NCBI GenBank assembly: GCA_905612365.1 | Contig: CAJQRP010000037.1 | Location: forward strand, 1 to 37,144 | Length of the DNA stretch: 37,144 bases | Source of the DNA: an uncultured Candidatus Pelagibacter sp. | GTDB taxonomy: Bacteria > Pseudomonadota > Alphaproteobacteria > Pelagibacterales > Pelagibacteraceae | Direction: 5' to 3' | Part shown: one piece after another, positions 8,853 through 18,081 of the stretch | Numbering within the stretch: position 1 is the first letter of the stretch | Layout: every line of letters starts with the position of its first letter | Notes under the pieces: model-generated | What the model saw: the letters and a program-made list of their open reading frames with translations, nothing else | The model's database searches: none | Told to the model about the DNA's origin: nothing | Program-made: the position numbers and the translations under genes

Positions 8853-11284
8853 TATGATCTCAATAAATTATTTTCAGGATCGTAAGGGCTTTCCTCTAAA
8901 ATAGTACAATCATACATTTTACCAAGAATATCAATTTTCAATTTTTGACCAGTTGTCGCGATATCAGGTTTTATCATTCCTAACGCAATAGATTTTCCTA
9001 ATCTAAAACCATAATCGCCACCTGTAGCTCTTCCTATTACTTTTCCATTTTCATAAATTGGATTATTACCTAAGACATCTGCATCTTCAACGTTATGAAT
9101 TTCCATTGTTACTAATTTATTTGAAAAACCTTTTTCTCTCCATTGATTAAGTGCGTCCAGACCAACAAAGTTTCCTTTATTAGGATGTATAAATCTATCT
9201 AACCCAGATTCGTATGGTGAATATTCAATTGATAATTCTGTTCCAACAAGTTTATAAGATTTTTCAAGTCTCAAACTATTCATTGCTCTAATTCCATAAG
9301 GCTTAATACCCAGGTCTTTTCCTGCTTCCATCAACTTATCAAATATATGATTTTGATATTCAATTGGATGATGAAGCTCCCAACCCAACTCACCAACAAA
9401 GTTTACTCTCATAGCATTCACAGGTGCATTTCCAACATTTACGTTTTTGGCACTTAACCATTTAAAGTTTTCTTTTGAGAAGTCATCTCTTGATACTCTT
9501 GTCATTAATTCTCTAGCTTTTGGACCAGACACAACAAGTACACCCATACTATTAGTTAAATTTTCAAATTGAACTGTCCCATCAGTTGGCATCCATTTTT
9601 GAATCCAGTCATGATCTAATCTTTGGTTGGCTCCTGCTGAAACTAAATAGAAACTATCTGGGGCTTCTCTCATTATTGTAAATTCAGAATGAACTCCTCC
9701 CTTAGTATTAAGGGCATGACATAAACCAATTCTTCCTATTTTTTTTGGAAGTTTATTTGCTACTAAATAATCTAAAAACTCTTCAGCACCAGGACCTTTA
9801 ATTCTACACTTTGCAAATGCAGTCATATCTAAAAGACCCACATTTTCTTTAACATTTTTACATTCTTTTTTTATTGCTTCAAACCACTTGGATCTTCTAA
9901 AAGACCAATCATCTTTTTGCTCCATTCCATCTGTTGCAAAGAAGTTTGGTCTCTCCCAGCCAAATTTTTGTCCAAATACAGCACCTAAATCCTTCATTCT
10001 GTCATAACAAGGTGATGTTCTTAATTCTCTAGCAGCACCTCTTTCTTCATCAGGATAATGAACTTTAAATACATGATTATAAGCTTCTTCATTCTTTTCT
10101 TTTAAGTATGATTTTGTTGCATAGTCACCAAATCTTCTTGGATCAACACCAAGCATATCAACCGTTGGTTCTCCATCAACTATCCATTCTGCAAGTTGCC
10201 ACCCCGCTCCACCTGCAGCAGTAATACCAAAACTATGTCCTTCATTAATCCAAAAATTTTTAAGTCCCCAAGCTGGACCAACAATAGGATTTCCATCTGG
10301 TGTGTAACAAATTGCACCATTATAAACTTTTTTAACGCCTACTTCTCCAAAGGCTGGAACTCGATGAATTGCACCTTCAATATGTGGAGCCAATCTATCT
10401 AAATCTTCTTGAAATAATTCATACTCAGAATCTTTTGATGGTCCATCAACATAACAAGCTGGGGCACCATCTTCATAGGGTCCTAAAATTAAACCACCTG
10501 CTTCTTCTCTCATGTACCATCTGCTATCACTATCTCTTAAAACTCCCATCTCTGGTAAGCCTTCTTTTTTTCTCTTTAAAATATCTGGGTGTGCTTCTGT
10601 AACAATATATTGATGCTCAACAGGTATAGCAGGAATATCTAAACCAACCATTTTTCCAGTTTGTCTTGCAAAGTTTCCTGAACAAGAAATTACATGTTCA
10701 CATTCAATAGATCCTTTGTCAGTTTCAACAACCCATCCATCTTTAGTTTGTTTAATTCCAACTACAGCTGTGTTTCTATAAATTTCTGCACCCATATTTC
10801 TTGCACCCGTAGCCATTGCTTGAGTTAAATCAGCAGGCTGAATATAACCATCTTCTGGGTGTTGGATTGCTCCAAGCAAATCATCTGTACGACATAGAGG
10901 CCAAATTTCTTTTACTTGATCTGGCGTTAAAAATTTTACATCAACGCCTATAGTTTGTGCAACACCTGCGTATTGATGATACTCATCCATTCGATCTTTA
11001 GTGCTTGCTAAACGAATATTTGACACAACACTGAAACCAACATTCTGTCCAGTCTCTTCTTCTAATTTTTTATAAAGATCAACTGCATACTTGTGAAGTT
11101 GCCCAACTGAATAACTCATATTGAATAATGGAAGCAGACCTGCTGCATGCCAAGTTGATCCTGAAGTTAATTCTTTTCTCTCGACAAGAACAACATCTGA
11201 TAAACCTTTTTTTGCTAAATGATAAAGAGCACTTACCCCTACTACACCACCACCAACTACTACAACTTTTGCTTTAGATTTCAT
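8852..11284 (-). CDS. Dimethylglycine/sarcosine dehydrogenase-type flavoprotein (DAO domain + C-terminal GcvT domain)
   Basis: ORF 810 aa; [46 protein letters not shown] plus C-terminal GcvT-like region; stop overlaps etfB start. Confidence 0.9.
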   Translation of the reverse strand: MKSKAKVVVVGGGVVGVSALYHLAKKGLSDVVLVERKELTSGSTWHAAGLLPLFNMSYSVGQLHKYAVDLYKKLEEETGQNVGFSVVSNIRLASTKDRMDEYHQYAGVAQTIGVDVKFLTPDQVKEIWPLCRTDDLLGAIQHPEDGYIQPADLTQAMATGARNMGAEIYRNTAVVGIKQTKDGWVVETDKGSIECEHVISCSGNFARQTGKMVGLDIPAIPVEHQYIVTEAHPDILKRKKEGLPEMGVLRDSDSRWYMREEAGGLILGPYEDGAPACYVDGPSKDSEYELFQEDLDRLAPHIEGAIHRVPAFGEVGVKKVYNGAICYTPDGNPIVGPAWGLKNFWINEGHSFGITAAGGAGWQLAEWIVDGEPTVDMLGVDPRRFGDYATKSYLKEKNEEAYNHVFKVHYPDEERGAARELRTSPCYDRMKDLGAVFGQKFGWERPNFFATDGMEQKDDWSFRRSKWFEAIKKECKNVKENVGLLDMTAFAKCRIKGPGAEEFLDYLVANKLPKKIGRIGLCHALNTKGGVHSEFTIMREAPDSFYLVSAGANQRLDHDWIQKWMPTDGTVQFENLTNSMGVLVVSGPKARELMTRVSRDDFSKENFKWLSAKNVNVGNAPVNAMRVNFVGELGWELHHPIEYQNHIFDKLMEAGKDLGIKPYGIRAMNSLRLEKSYKLVGTELSIEYSPYESGLDRFIHPNKGNFVGLDALNQWREKGFSNKLVTMEIHNVEDADVLGNNPIYENGKVIGRATGGDYGFRLGKSIALGMIKPDIATTGQKLKIDILGKMYDCTILEESPYDPENNLLRS

Positions 11285-11343
11285 TAATGCGATTCCTACT
11301 AAATTTTTATAATTTACGAAACAAAATTCGTTTAGTTATTAAA

Positions 11344-11847
11344 TTAAATTGAGGATCCGAGTAGCGTTGGGGCTGTGACCATTGTGGTCAACCAACAACC
11401 TTTCAGCGGACCTTCTGCAGTGTATTTTTCAACAGTCCAATTGAATTTATAATAGGCCTTATTCTTATCAAGAACTGTTACTTCAAAAAGAGCTGTTAAA
11501 TCAGTTGTTTTTATCTCAACAACTTTATGATCTAGGTGGTTAAGAAGCATTTCATAGGACTTACCCTTAATCATAGTTTTAAACCTATCTAAAGGACCTG
11601 TATTTTTTCGATTACTTGGATGTGCAAATTCCCAGGTCTGTTCAATTCCATTATCTTTTTTAGGGTTGTCATTCTGTTTTAGGCTTCTTAATTGAATTTG
11701 GACAACTAGAAAGGGTTCGATCCCATTGTTAGGCTTTACTAGTTCTGCATAAGATATTGATGAGTTTAATAAAGTAATTAAAATTACCCTATATATTAAG
11801 TGCTGTATTTTTGACGTCTTCCAAAAATTGCTTTCTTTTTTCATCAT
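11344..11847 (-). CDS. Secreted protein of unknown function, possibly DUF4864-like
   Basis: ORF 167 aa; N-terminal signal-like segment LIYRVILITLLNSSISYA; C-terminal YYKFNWTVEKYTAEGPLKGCWLTTMV. Overlaps upstream ORF by 59 bp. Confidence 0.6.
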   Translation of the reverse strand: MMKKESNFWKTSKIQHLIYRVILITLLNSSISYAELVKPNNGIEPFLVVQIQLRSLKQNDNPKKDNGIEQTWEFAHPSNRKNTGPLDRFKTMIKGKSYEMLLNHLDHKVVEIKTTDLTALFEVTVLDKNKAYYKFNWTVEKYTAEGPLKGCWLTTMVTAPTLLGSSI

Positions 11848-12358
11848 TTACAAACGGTACAGCAAAGTATCTTCTGTAGACAATATTATAAATGCCACAC
11901 ATATGAAACACACCTCTTTTTAACCTTCTAATTGGTAAATTTAAGAAAAATGTTGTGATTGCTAATCTTGGAGATCCATATGTACAAAATATAATCGCTT
12001 TTTTTTTATGCAAGTTACCAATTGGATAACCGTAGTTTCCCCATAATTGCTTAAACGTAAACGCCCAAGGTGGTGCTAAAACTTTATCTATCCATCCCTC
12101 GACTATTGCTGGCATTCTAAAATTCCAAATCGGTGCAATTAGAACAATTATATCACATTCTTCTATTCTTTTACGATGACTCAAAACATCTTCGCCTGGT
12201 TCCTCACCAGCAAAAACTGGATCAAATTTTTCTTTATAAAGATCAACAGCATCAACTTTATTGCCATTTTCTTCTACAGTTTTGATAAAAGTATCTCTTA
12301 TTGCTGCATTAAAAGATTTGTCATTATAATGACCATATATAAGAAATATTTTTTTCAT
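11789..12358 (-). CDS. NAD(P)H dehydrogenase (quinone)-like flavodoxin-fold protein
   Basis: ORF 189 aa; IFLIYGHYNDKSFNAAIRDTF...DLYKEKFDPVF...CDIIVLIAPIWNFRMPAIVEGWIDKVL, MdaB/NQO-like. Confidence 0.85.
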   Translation of the reverse strand: MKKIFLIYGHYNDKSFNAAIRDTFIKTVEENGNKVDAVDLYKEKFDPVFAGEEPGEDVLSHRKRIEECDIIVLIAPIWNFRMPAIVEGWIDKVLAPPWAFTFKQLWGNYGYPIGNLHKKKAIIFCTYGSPRLAITTFFLNLPIRRLKRGVFHMCGIYNIVYRRYFAVPFVNDEKRKQFLEDVKNTALNI

Positions 12359-12392
12359 TTGTGTATTTTTAAACTAGTTCTATAAGAAAGCC

Positions 12393-12575
12393 ATGAAAAA
12401 TTTTTACGTACTTGAAGGTGAACATACAAACCCTAACGAAATTAAAACAATATTAAAGAATACCGAAAAGAAACATGGTCCTTTTGAAGAGCAAAAAGCC
12501 ACCCAAATTGCAAAGGGATTAATTCAAAAAAATATAGATGATTTTTATCATCGAGCTTGGGTAATCAAAAACTAA
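12393..12575 (+). CDS. Small hypothetical protein
   Basis: ORF 60 aa (MKNFYVLEGEHTNPNEIKTILKNTEKKHGPFEEQKATQIAKGLIQKNIDDFYHRAWVIKN); good start context, no family recognised. Confidence 0.55.
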   Translation: MKNFYVLEGEHTNPNEIKTILKNTEKKHGPFEEQKATQIAKGLIQKNIDDFYHRAWVIKN

Positions 12576-12642
12576 TTCTGTAAAACTGGAAAAACAAGGT
12601 TTATCTTTAATATATCAATTATTAATTTAATAAAAATATTTT

Positions 12643-13068
12643 CTAAATTATTCCAAATAATTTTTCAAACTCGATTTTAGTGCATCTGTTAGCAATGTAA
12701 TAAATCTTATTTTTTATAGCTATTTCTTTAGCCTTATCATTTTCAATATTAAGTTGTAGCCACAAAACATGTGCTCCAATCTCTTTAGTTTGATTGGCTA
12801 TATCTACAGCCTCTTTACTTGGCCTAAAAACGTCTACTATATCGACTTTTTCTTTTATATCTAATAGAGTTCCATAAACTCTTTCCCCATGTATTGTGTC
12901 ATTTACACATGTTGGGTTTACAGGAATAACTTTATAACCAGATTTTTGTAAGAATTTCATTACTATATTTGAATCTTTTTCTTTTTTTTTACTTGCGCCA
13001 ACTAAGGCTATAACTCTTGAACTTATAAAGAGCTCTTTAATCTTATCGTCAATTATTTGTTTTTCCAT
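12643..13068 (-). CDS. CoA-binding domain protein (YccU-like)
   Basis: ORF 141 aa; VIALVGASKKKEKDSNIVMKFLQKSGYKVIPVNPTCVNDTIHGERVYGTL. Confidence 0.88.
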   Translation of the reverse strand: MEKQIIDDKIKELFISSRVIALVGASKKKEKDSNIVMKFLQKSGYKVIPVNPTCVNDTIHGERVYGTLLDIKEKVDIVDVFRPSKEAVDIANQTKEIGAHVLWLQLNIENDKAKEIAIKNKIYYIANRCTKIEFEKLFGII

Positions 13069-13838
13069 ATGGGTTTTCTTTTTTCTAAGAATGCAGATAT
13101 GCCTTCTTTAGCATCCATTGCCATCATATTTTGTGTCATCATTTTACTGGTATACGCATATGCTTTTCTTAGTGGCATCTCTAACTGTTTATAAAAAGTT
13201 TGCTTACCAATTTTAATTGTTAAATTAGATTTTGAAGCGATTTGTTTAGCTAATTTTAGAACCTCATTGTCTAATTTTAATTTAGAAAAATGGTCATTAA
13301 TTAAACCAATTTCTTTGGCATAATTTGCTTTAATAGGCTCACCAGTTAAGAGCATCTTCATTAATCTTTTTCTATTCACTTTTCGGCTAACTGCTACCAT
13401 CGGAGTGCTACAGAATAATCCTATATTTACTCCTGGTGTTGCAAATATTGCATCATTAGTACTGTAAGCTAAATCACAACTTGCAACCAATTGACACCCG
13501 GCAGCAAAAGCTGCTCCATGAACTTTAGCAATAACAGGTTTTTTGCCTTCAACTATTTGAAGCATTAATTTAGAACAAAGGTTAAATAGTTTTTGATATT
13601 TGGTTCTATTTTTTAAACCATTTACTTCTTTTAAATTGTGTCCAGCACTAAAACCTTTTCCTGCTCCCTCAATAATTATTACTTTTATGTTCTTGTCGTT
13701 ATCAAATTTTTTAAGAACTTTAATTAAATCATTAAGATTATTAAATGAAAGTGCGTTATATGTTTTAGGTTCATCGATAATTATTGAAGCTATTTCTTTG
13801 TCTAAAATTTTAATCTTAATATTACTCAAGCTTTCCAT
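13053..13838 (-). CDS. Enoyl-CoA hydratase/isomerase family protein
   Basis: ORF 261 aa; KVIIIEGAGKGFSAGHNLKEV and KPVIAKVHGAAFAAGCQLVASCDLAYS crotonase motifs. Confidence 0.93.
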   Translation of the reverse strand: MESLSNIKIKILDKEIASIIIDEPKTYNALSFNNLNDLIKVLKKFDNDKNIKVIIIEGAGKGFSAGHNLKEVNGLKNRTKYQKLFNLCSKLMLQIVEGKKPVIAKVHGAAFAAGCQLVASCDLAYSTNDAIFATPGVNIGLFCSTPMVAVSRKVNRKRLMKMLLTGEPIKANYAKEIGLINDHFSKLKLDNEVLKLAKQIASKSNLTIKIGKQTFYKQLEMPLRKAYAYTSKMMTQNMMAMDAKEGISAFLEKRKPIWKNK

Positions 13839-14196
13839 CTTCTCTCATTTTAGCTCTAATTTTTGTAGCTGATATTTGCTGTATCTCTTCAGATAATACT
13901 ACTTCTTCAATTTTATAACCAACACCTCTTCCATAACAAATGTTAGTAATATTTGGCACCATCATCACTTTAAATTGTCCTTCGAATTCTGGGTTTAACT
14001 TTTCTTCAATATTTTTTTTAACAGTCTCAAAATCAAATGGATTATCATCAACACCTTGAACATCTCTAATTTGAATACAAACTTGGCCTGTTTTTTTAAC
14101 TATTTCTTGAAATAAAGCATAATGACCATCATGAAATGGTTGCCATCTTCCTAACATTTGTGCTGTTGGTTTTTTATTATCCCATTCGTGAGCCAT
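13822..14196 (-). CDS. Mini nucleotidyl/adenylyltransferase-like protein (HxGH superfamily)
   Basis: ORF 124 aa; GRWQPFHDGHYALFQEIVKK (HxGH) and QQISATKIRAKMRE (ISxTxIR-like) motifs. Confidence 0.8.
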   Translation of the reverse strand: MAHEWDNKKPTAQMLGRWQPFHDGHYALFQEIVKKTGQVCIQIRDVQGVDDNPFDFETVKKNIEEKLNPEFEGQFKVMMVPNITNICYGRGVGYKIEEVVLSEEIQQISATKIRAKMREDGKLE

Positions 14197-14198
14197 AG

Positions 14199-14603
14199 TT
14201 ATATTTCCTTTGCTATTTTAGGAGCCCAATTTTCAGCATCCTGTGTTGTTACATGATAATCATATTTTTCTGGTTTTACAAACATAGCGTTAGTATCTGC
14301 AAATCTACCTTCTTTTATAGTATCAACCCAGACAACGTAGTCTGCATTAAATAATTCTCTTGCAGCAGGTGTTGGACAAACAAAATCTGCAACCACATGG
14401 TGGCCTGCTTGTTTATGTTTTTCTGCTTTTTCTGCCATTCTTTTGGCTTGTCTTTTTCTTCCTTCTTCTGAAAAATCCCAATCATCTGCAGCTTTTCTTA
14501 CTTCATCTGCATTAAGCCATTTCGCATTTATTAATGGAACTAATTTTGATGCTAGAGTTGTTTTGCCTGAACCAGGCAAACCCATAATTAATATTTTCTT
14601 CAT
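14199..14603 (-). CDS. APS-kinase-like P-loop kinase
   Basis: ORF 14199..14693; best start is internal Met at 14603 (MKKILIMGLPGSGKTTLASKL...NADEVRKAADDWDFSEEGRKRQAKRMAEKAEKHKQAGHHVVADFVCP). Confidence 0.82.
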   Translation of the reverse strand: MKKILIMGLPGSGKTTLASKLVPLINAKWLNADEVRKAADDWDFSEEGRKRQAKRMAEKAEKHKQAGHHVVADFVCPTPAARELFNADYVVWVDTIKEGRFADTNAMFVKPEKYDYHVTTQDAENWAPKIAKEI

Positions 14604-14665
14604 AGTGACTTTAACTTTCTGCACATATGGGTTAATAAAATTTAATATTATAGGAATTATTAAAA

Positions 14666-15862
14666 TTAATCTATTATATTTGTTGCTATCCACTTATGAA
14701 ATTGATGGGTTGGATTATCCATAACTGATGAGAAATTACCTCCATTATATGCTGGTGATGCTCTACCTGCCTGCATTTCCTCAATAGCAAAAATATCTTC
14801 TATCATAACTTCTTTCCAAAATTTTGAATTTTCTTTTCTCATTTCCTTAAAGTCATCACCATAAGCACTCTCTTCTCCAACATAATACATCTCTATATGT
14901 TCTTTAGTTTCATTAGTAGATATAGGCTCTAACCAAAAAATATAAAAGTGGTCTATGTGTAAACCAACCATAACATTTGGAAATAAAGCAACATACTCTG
15001 CATTTAAAGCTAGATCTTCTGACCAAGAAGGAAAGCTATTAAATTTTTTATTTCCCTTAATTGGTTGATTGTATTTATAGCTACCCTGTCCTGCAAATCT
15101 ATTTGGCAGCCCTTGTATATGGTAATGATCGCTTATATTTGACGTTTTATTTAACTCAGGATGAATAGTTGGTAAATGATAGCTCTCACAATAATTTTCA
15201 ATTGCAAATTTCCAGTTACTCTTAACATTTAGGTTAATGTAACCGTAATCCTTAGCGTGTCTTATTAGTTGTTGGTCATCTTTGGAGATAAATTTTGACC
15301 ACCTGGCCTCAAGTGGTTTGATATAATCATTAAATTCAATTTCATTATTGTTTAAATTGATAAAAATCATATCCATCCAAACCTTAGATCTGACTTCTTT
15401 TAAGTTGCTCTTGGATTTATCAAAGTTATCTACTTGATGAATATTTAAGCCACCTATGTGGGGGGTTGCAACTAAGGACCCTCTAAAATCATAAGACCAT
15501 GAATGATACGGGCATCTTAAGACATTCTTCAGGGTACAAGGTTCATTTAGGATCTTTAACCCTCTGTGACTACAGACATTATGAAAAACTCTAATTTTCT
15601 GGTCATTTCCTCTAATTATAATTAGAGGTATCCCCAAAAGCTCAAAAGGTTTAGCGTCTGCTATATCTGGAACAGAACTTCCAACGCCAATTACAGTCCA
15701 TTTATCTGAGAAAATCTTATCTCTTTCAATCTTGAGGTATTCACTGCTGGTATAACACTCGTTAGGGAGGCCATGAGCTTCCTCAATCGGTTTATCAACA
15801 GCCTCTATTTTTTTGAGGTCAAGGATTGCTGAGAGCAAAGAATTGTCATTTTTTTTACCCAT
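14666..15862 (-). CDS. Rieske non-heme iron oxygenase alpha subunit, glycine-betaine/carnitine monooxygenase-like
   Basis: ORF 14666..15898 begins with TTG; internal ATG starts at ~15862 (MGKKNDN) or ~15877. Rieske CSHRGLKILNEPCTLKNVLRCPYHSW; mononuclear Fe site ENYCESYHLPTIHPEL. Confidence 0.9.
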   Translation of the reverse strand: MGKKNDNSLLSAILDLKKIEAVDKPIEEAHGLPNECYTSSEYLKIERDKIFSDKWTVIGVGSSVPDIADAKPFELLGIPLIIIRGNDQKIRVFHNVCSHRGLKILNEPCTLKNVLRCPYHSWSYDFRGSLVATPHIGGLNIHQVDNFDKSKSNLKEVRSKVWMDMIFINLNNNEIEFNDYIKPLEARWSKFISKDDQQLIRHAKDYGYINLNVKSNWKFAIENYCESYHLPTIHPELNKTSNISDHYHIQGLPNRFAGQGSYKYNQPIKGNKKFNSFPSWSEDLALNAEYVALFPNVMVGLHIDHFYIFWLEPISTNETKEHIEMYYVGEESAYGDDFKEMRKENSKFWKEVMIEDIFAIEEMQAGRASPAYNGGNFSSVMDNPTHQFHKWIATNIID

Positions 15863-15962
15863 AAAAAATCCTAACATTGGGGAAACTTTTGACAACAAAT
15901 ATCTTTATCCACAAGATGAATTTCTTTGACAGCTTTTACAAAAAAGATAATGATCGGAAAAA

Positions 15963-16691
15963 ATGAACTTTTCACTTGAGGTAGGACCTCACACAGACCT
16001 AGATACTTTACCTCCCGTCAAGGATGTTTATATAACTATGCTTCCTGGTGGAGACTATAAAGAGACGGCTGAAAAAGCTGATGCTTTAGTAAAAAAAGGA
16101 TTTAATCCTGTTCCACATTTTCCAGCTAGATCAATTAATGATGAGGCTCAACTTAAAGATTACATTTCAAGGTGTAAAGATGTGGGTACAAAACAAGCTT
16201 TAGTAATTGGTGGTAGTAGAGATCCAATTGGAAAATTTGATAGCTCAATTCAAATTTTAGAGACCGGATTTTTTGATGGAATTAAAATAGGAATAGCAGG
16301 ACATCCAGAAGGAAGTCAGGATATGTCCGATACAAAATTAGAAAAAGCCATGATAGATAAAAAGCCTTACGCCGACTATATAGTGACCCAGTGGTTACTA
16401 GAGAGTCAACCTATCATAGATTTCATTTCTAAGCAGTCAGTACCAGTGCATGTAGGAATTACTGGGCCAATGAAAATAACTAGCTTAATAAAATTTGCTA
16501 ATATTGTCGGGGCGAAAAATTCCATTAATTTTCTTAAGTCTAATTTTAGTAAGGCATTAGATTTATTGAAACCTAAAGACCCTAATGAATTGATTGGGAA
16601 AGTGAAAGAGTTTACTGGCAACTTCCACATTTATACATTCGGCGGCTTGAAGGAAACTAACAAGTGGTTGAAGGAGAACGGTTATGTCTAA
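15963..16691 (+). CDS. Methylenetetrahydrofolate reductase (MetF)-like protein, short form
   Basis: ORF 242 aa; TIM-barrel MetF-like pattern (GFNPVPHFPARSINDEAQLKDYISRCKDVGTKQALVIGGSRDPIGKF...GIKIGIAGHPEGSQ...DYIVTQWLLES...VHVGITGP). Confidence 0.85.
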   Translation: MNFSLEVGPHTDLDTLPPVKDVYITMLPGGDYKETAEKADALVKKGFNPVPHFPARSINDEAQLKDYISRCKDVGTKQALVIGGSRDPIGKFDSSIQILETGFFDGIKIGIAGHPEGSQDMSDTKLEKAMIDKKPYADYIVTQWLLESQPIIDFISKQSVPVHVGITGPMKITSLIKFANIVGAKNSINFLKSNFSKALDLLKPKDPNELIGKVKEFTGNFHIYTFGGLKETNKWLKENGYV

Positions 16692-18042
16692 TGAATTTGA
16701 CTATACTAAACTAAATCATGCTACTTCAGTTGATCAATCAGATCGTGAAGTACCATATAACTTAAGACAGAGTGGGCCTACAAAAGTTGAAATGTTAATT
16801 TCAACAAGAGTAAGAAAATCTCCATACTGGCATCTATCAATGGAAGCTGGTTGTTGGAGAGCAACTGTTTACAATCGTATTTATCACCCAAGAGGTTATG
16901 TAAAACCTGAAGATGGTGGAGCGATGGTAGAATACGAAGCAATTAAAAATCACGTTACTATGTGGAACGTTGCTGTTGAAAGACAAATTAGAGTTAAAGG
17001 TCCTGATGCAGAAAAGTTTACAGACTACGTAATAACTAGAGATGCTACTAAAATCTCACCTATGAGAGCAAGATATGTAATTCTTTGTAATGCATATGGT
17101 GGAGTTTTAAATGATCCTATTCTTCTTAGAATTTCTAAAGATGAATTTTGGTTCTCATTATCAGACTCTGATATTGGTATGTATCTTCAAGGTGTTAATG
17201 CTGATGGAAGATTTGATTGTACTATTGAAGAGATTGATGTTTGTCCGGTACAAATTCAAGGACCTAAATCAAAAGCTTTAATGAAAGATCTTTGTGGAGA
17301 TCAAGTTGATTTCGACAATATGCCTTTCTATGGATTAGCTGAAGTTAAAGTTGGTGGAAGAAGTTGTGTAATTTCACAATCTGGTTTCTCGGGTGAAGCT
17401 GGTTATGAAATTTACTTAAGAGAAGCAACTAAATATGCTGATGATATGTGGAATGCTGTTCTTGAAGCTGGTAAAAAACATAGCTTAATGGTTATAGCTC
17501 CTGCTCACCATAGAAGAATTCAAGCTGGAATTCTTTCTTGGGGTCAAGATATGGATCATCAACACAATCCTTTTCAGTGTAACCTTGGTTACCAAGTTTC
17601 ATTAGCTGGTAAAGGTGAGTGGAATAAAAAAGCTGATTATGTTGGAAAAGCTGCATTAGAGAAAATGGGTGCTGAAATTAAGGATGGGAAAAAACCTTAT
17701 AAACTTCAACTAGTTGGACTTGAAATGGGTGGAAAACCAATTGAAGAATATGCTCCAGACTTCTGGTTAGTATCACCTGAGAATGGTGGTGATCCAGTTG
17801 GGTTTATTACTTCACCTTGGTATCATCCTGAAAAAGGTCAAAATATTGCGATGGGATATGTACCATTTGATGGAACATTAAATGCAAACGGATTCCCTAA
17901 AGGAAAAGCTGGAACTAAGTACAAAGTTCACTTACCTGCAGAATATTCTGACACCCCAGGAACGCCTGTTGATGCTGTGGTAGTAGATATGCCATTTACA
18001 GAATCTTATAACGCAAATACAAGAGAAGTCGTTAAAGGTTAA
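16684..18042 (+). CDS. GcvT-fold THF-dependent methyltransferase, LigM/DesA O-demethylase-like
   Basis: ORF 452 aa; GcvT-like VERQIRVKGPDAEKFTDYVITRD...QSGFSGEAGYEIYLRE; length and architecture like LigM; ATG overlaps metF-like stop by 8 bp. Confidence 0.8.
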   Translation: MSNEFDYTKLNHATSVDQSDREVPYNLRQSGPTKVEMLISTRVRKSPYWHLSMEAGCWRATVYNRIYHPRGYVKPEDGGAMVEYEAIKNHVTMWNVAVERQIRVKGPDAEKFTDYVITRDATKISPMRARYVILCNAYGGVLNDPILLRISKDEFWFSLSDSDIGMYLQGVNADGRFDCTIEEIDVCPVQIQGPKSKALMKDLCGDQVDFDNMPFYGLAEVKVGGRSCVISQSGFSGEAGYEIYLREATKYADDMWNAVLEAGKKHSLMVIAPAHHRRIQAGILSWGQDMDHQHNPFQCNLGYQVSLAGKGEWNKKADYVGKAALEKMGAEIKDGKKPYKLQLVGLEMGGKPIEEYAPDFWLVSPENGGDPVGFITSPWYHPEKGQNIAMGYVPFDGTLNANGFPKGKAGTKYKVHLPAEYSDTPGTPVDAVVVDMPFTESYNANTREVVKG

Positions 18043-18053
18043 ATTAATTATTT

Positions 18054-18074
18054 GGGGGAGATTAATTCTCCCCC
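18054..18074. other. Strong G/C hairpin GGGGGAGA-TTAAT-TCTCCCCC, no following T-tract
   Basis: Perfect 8-bp stem (9 with flanking T18053-A18075) in an otherwise very AT-rich intergenic segment. Confidence 0.85.
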
Positions 18075-18081
18075 ACTAATA

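Noticed and set aside
14199-14603. Direct annotation as cysC for sulfate assimilation
   Set aside because: No other sulfate-activation genes in the window; pairing with a mini HxGH transferase and divergent motif (NADEVR) make the substrate uncertain.
16684-18042. Annotation as dmdA (DMSP demethylase)
   Set aside because: Longer than the ~370-aa DmdA and N-terminus/architecture look LigM-like; substrate cannot be decided from sequence reading alone.
18054-18074. Hairpin as a standard Rho-independent terminator
   Set aside because: No T-tract follows the stem (ACTAATAATG), and same-strand genes continue immediately.
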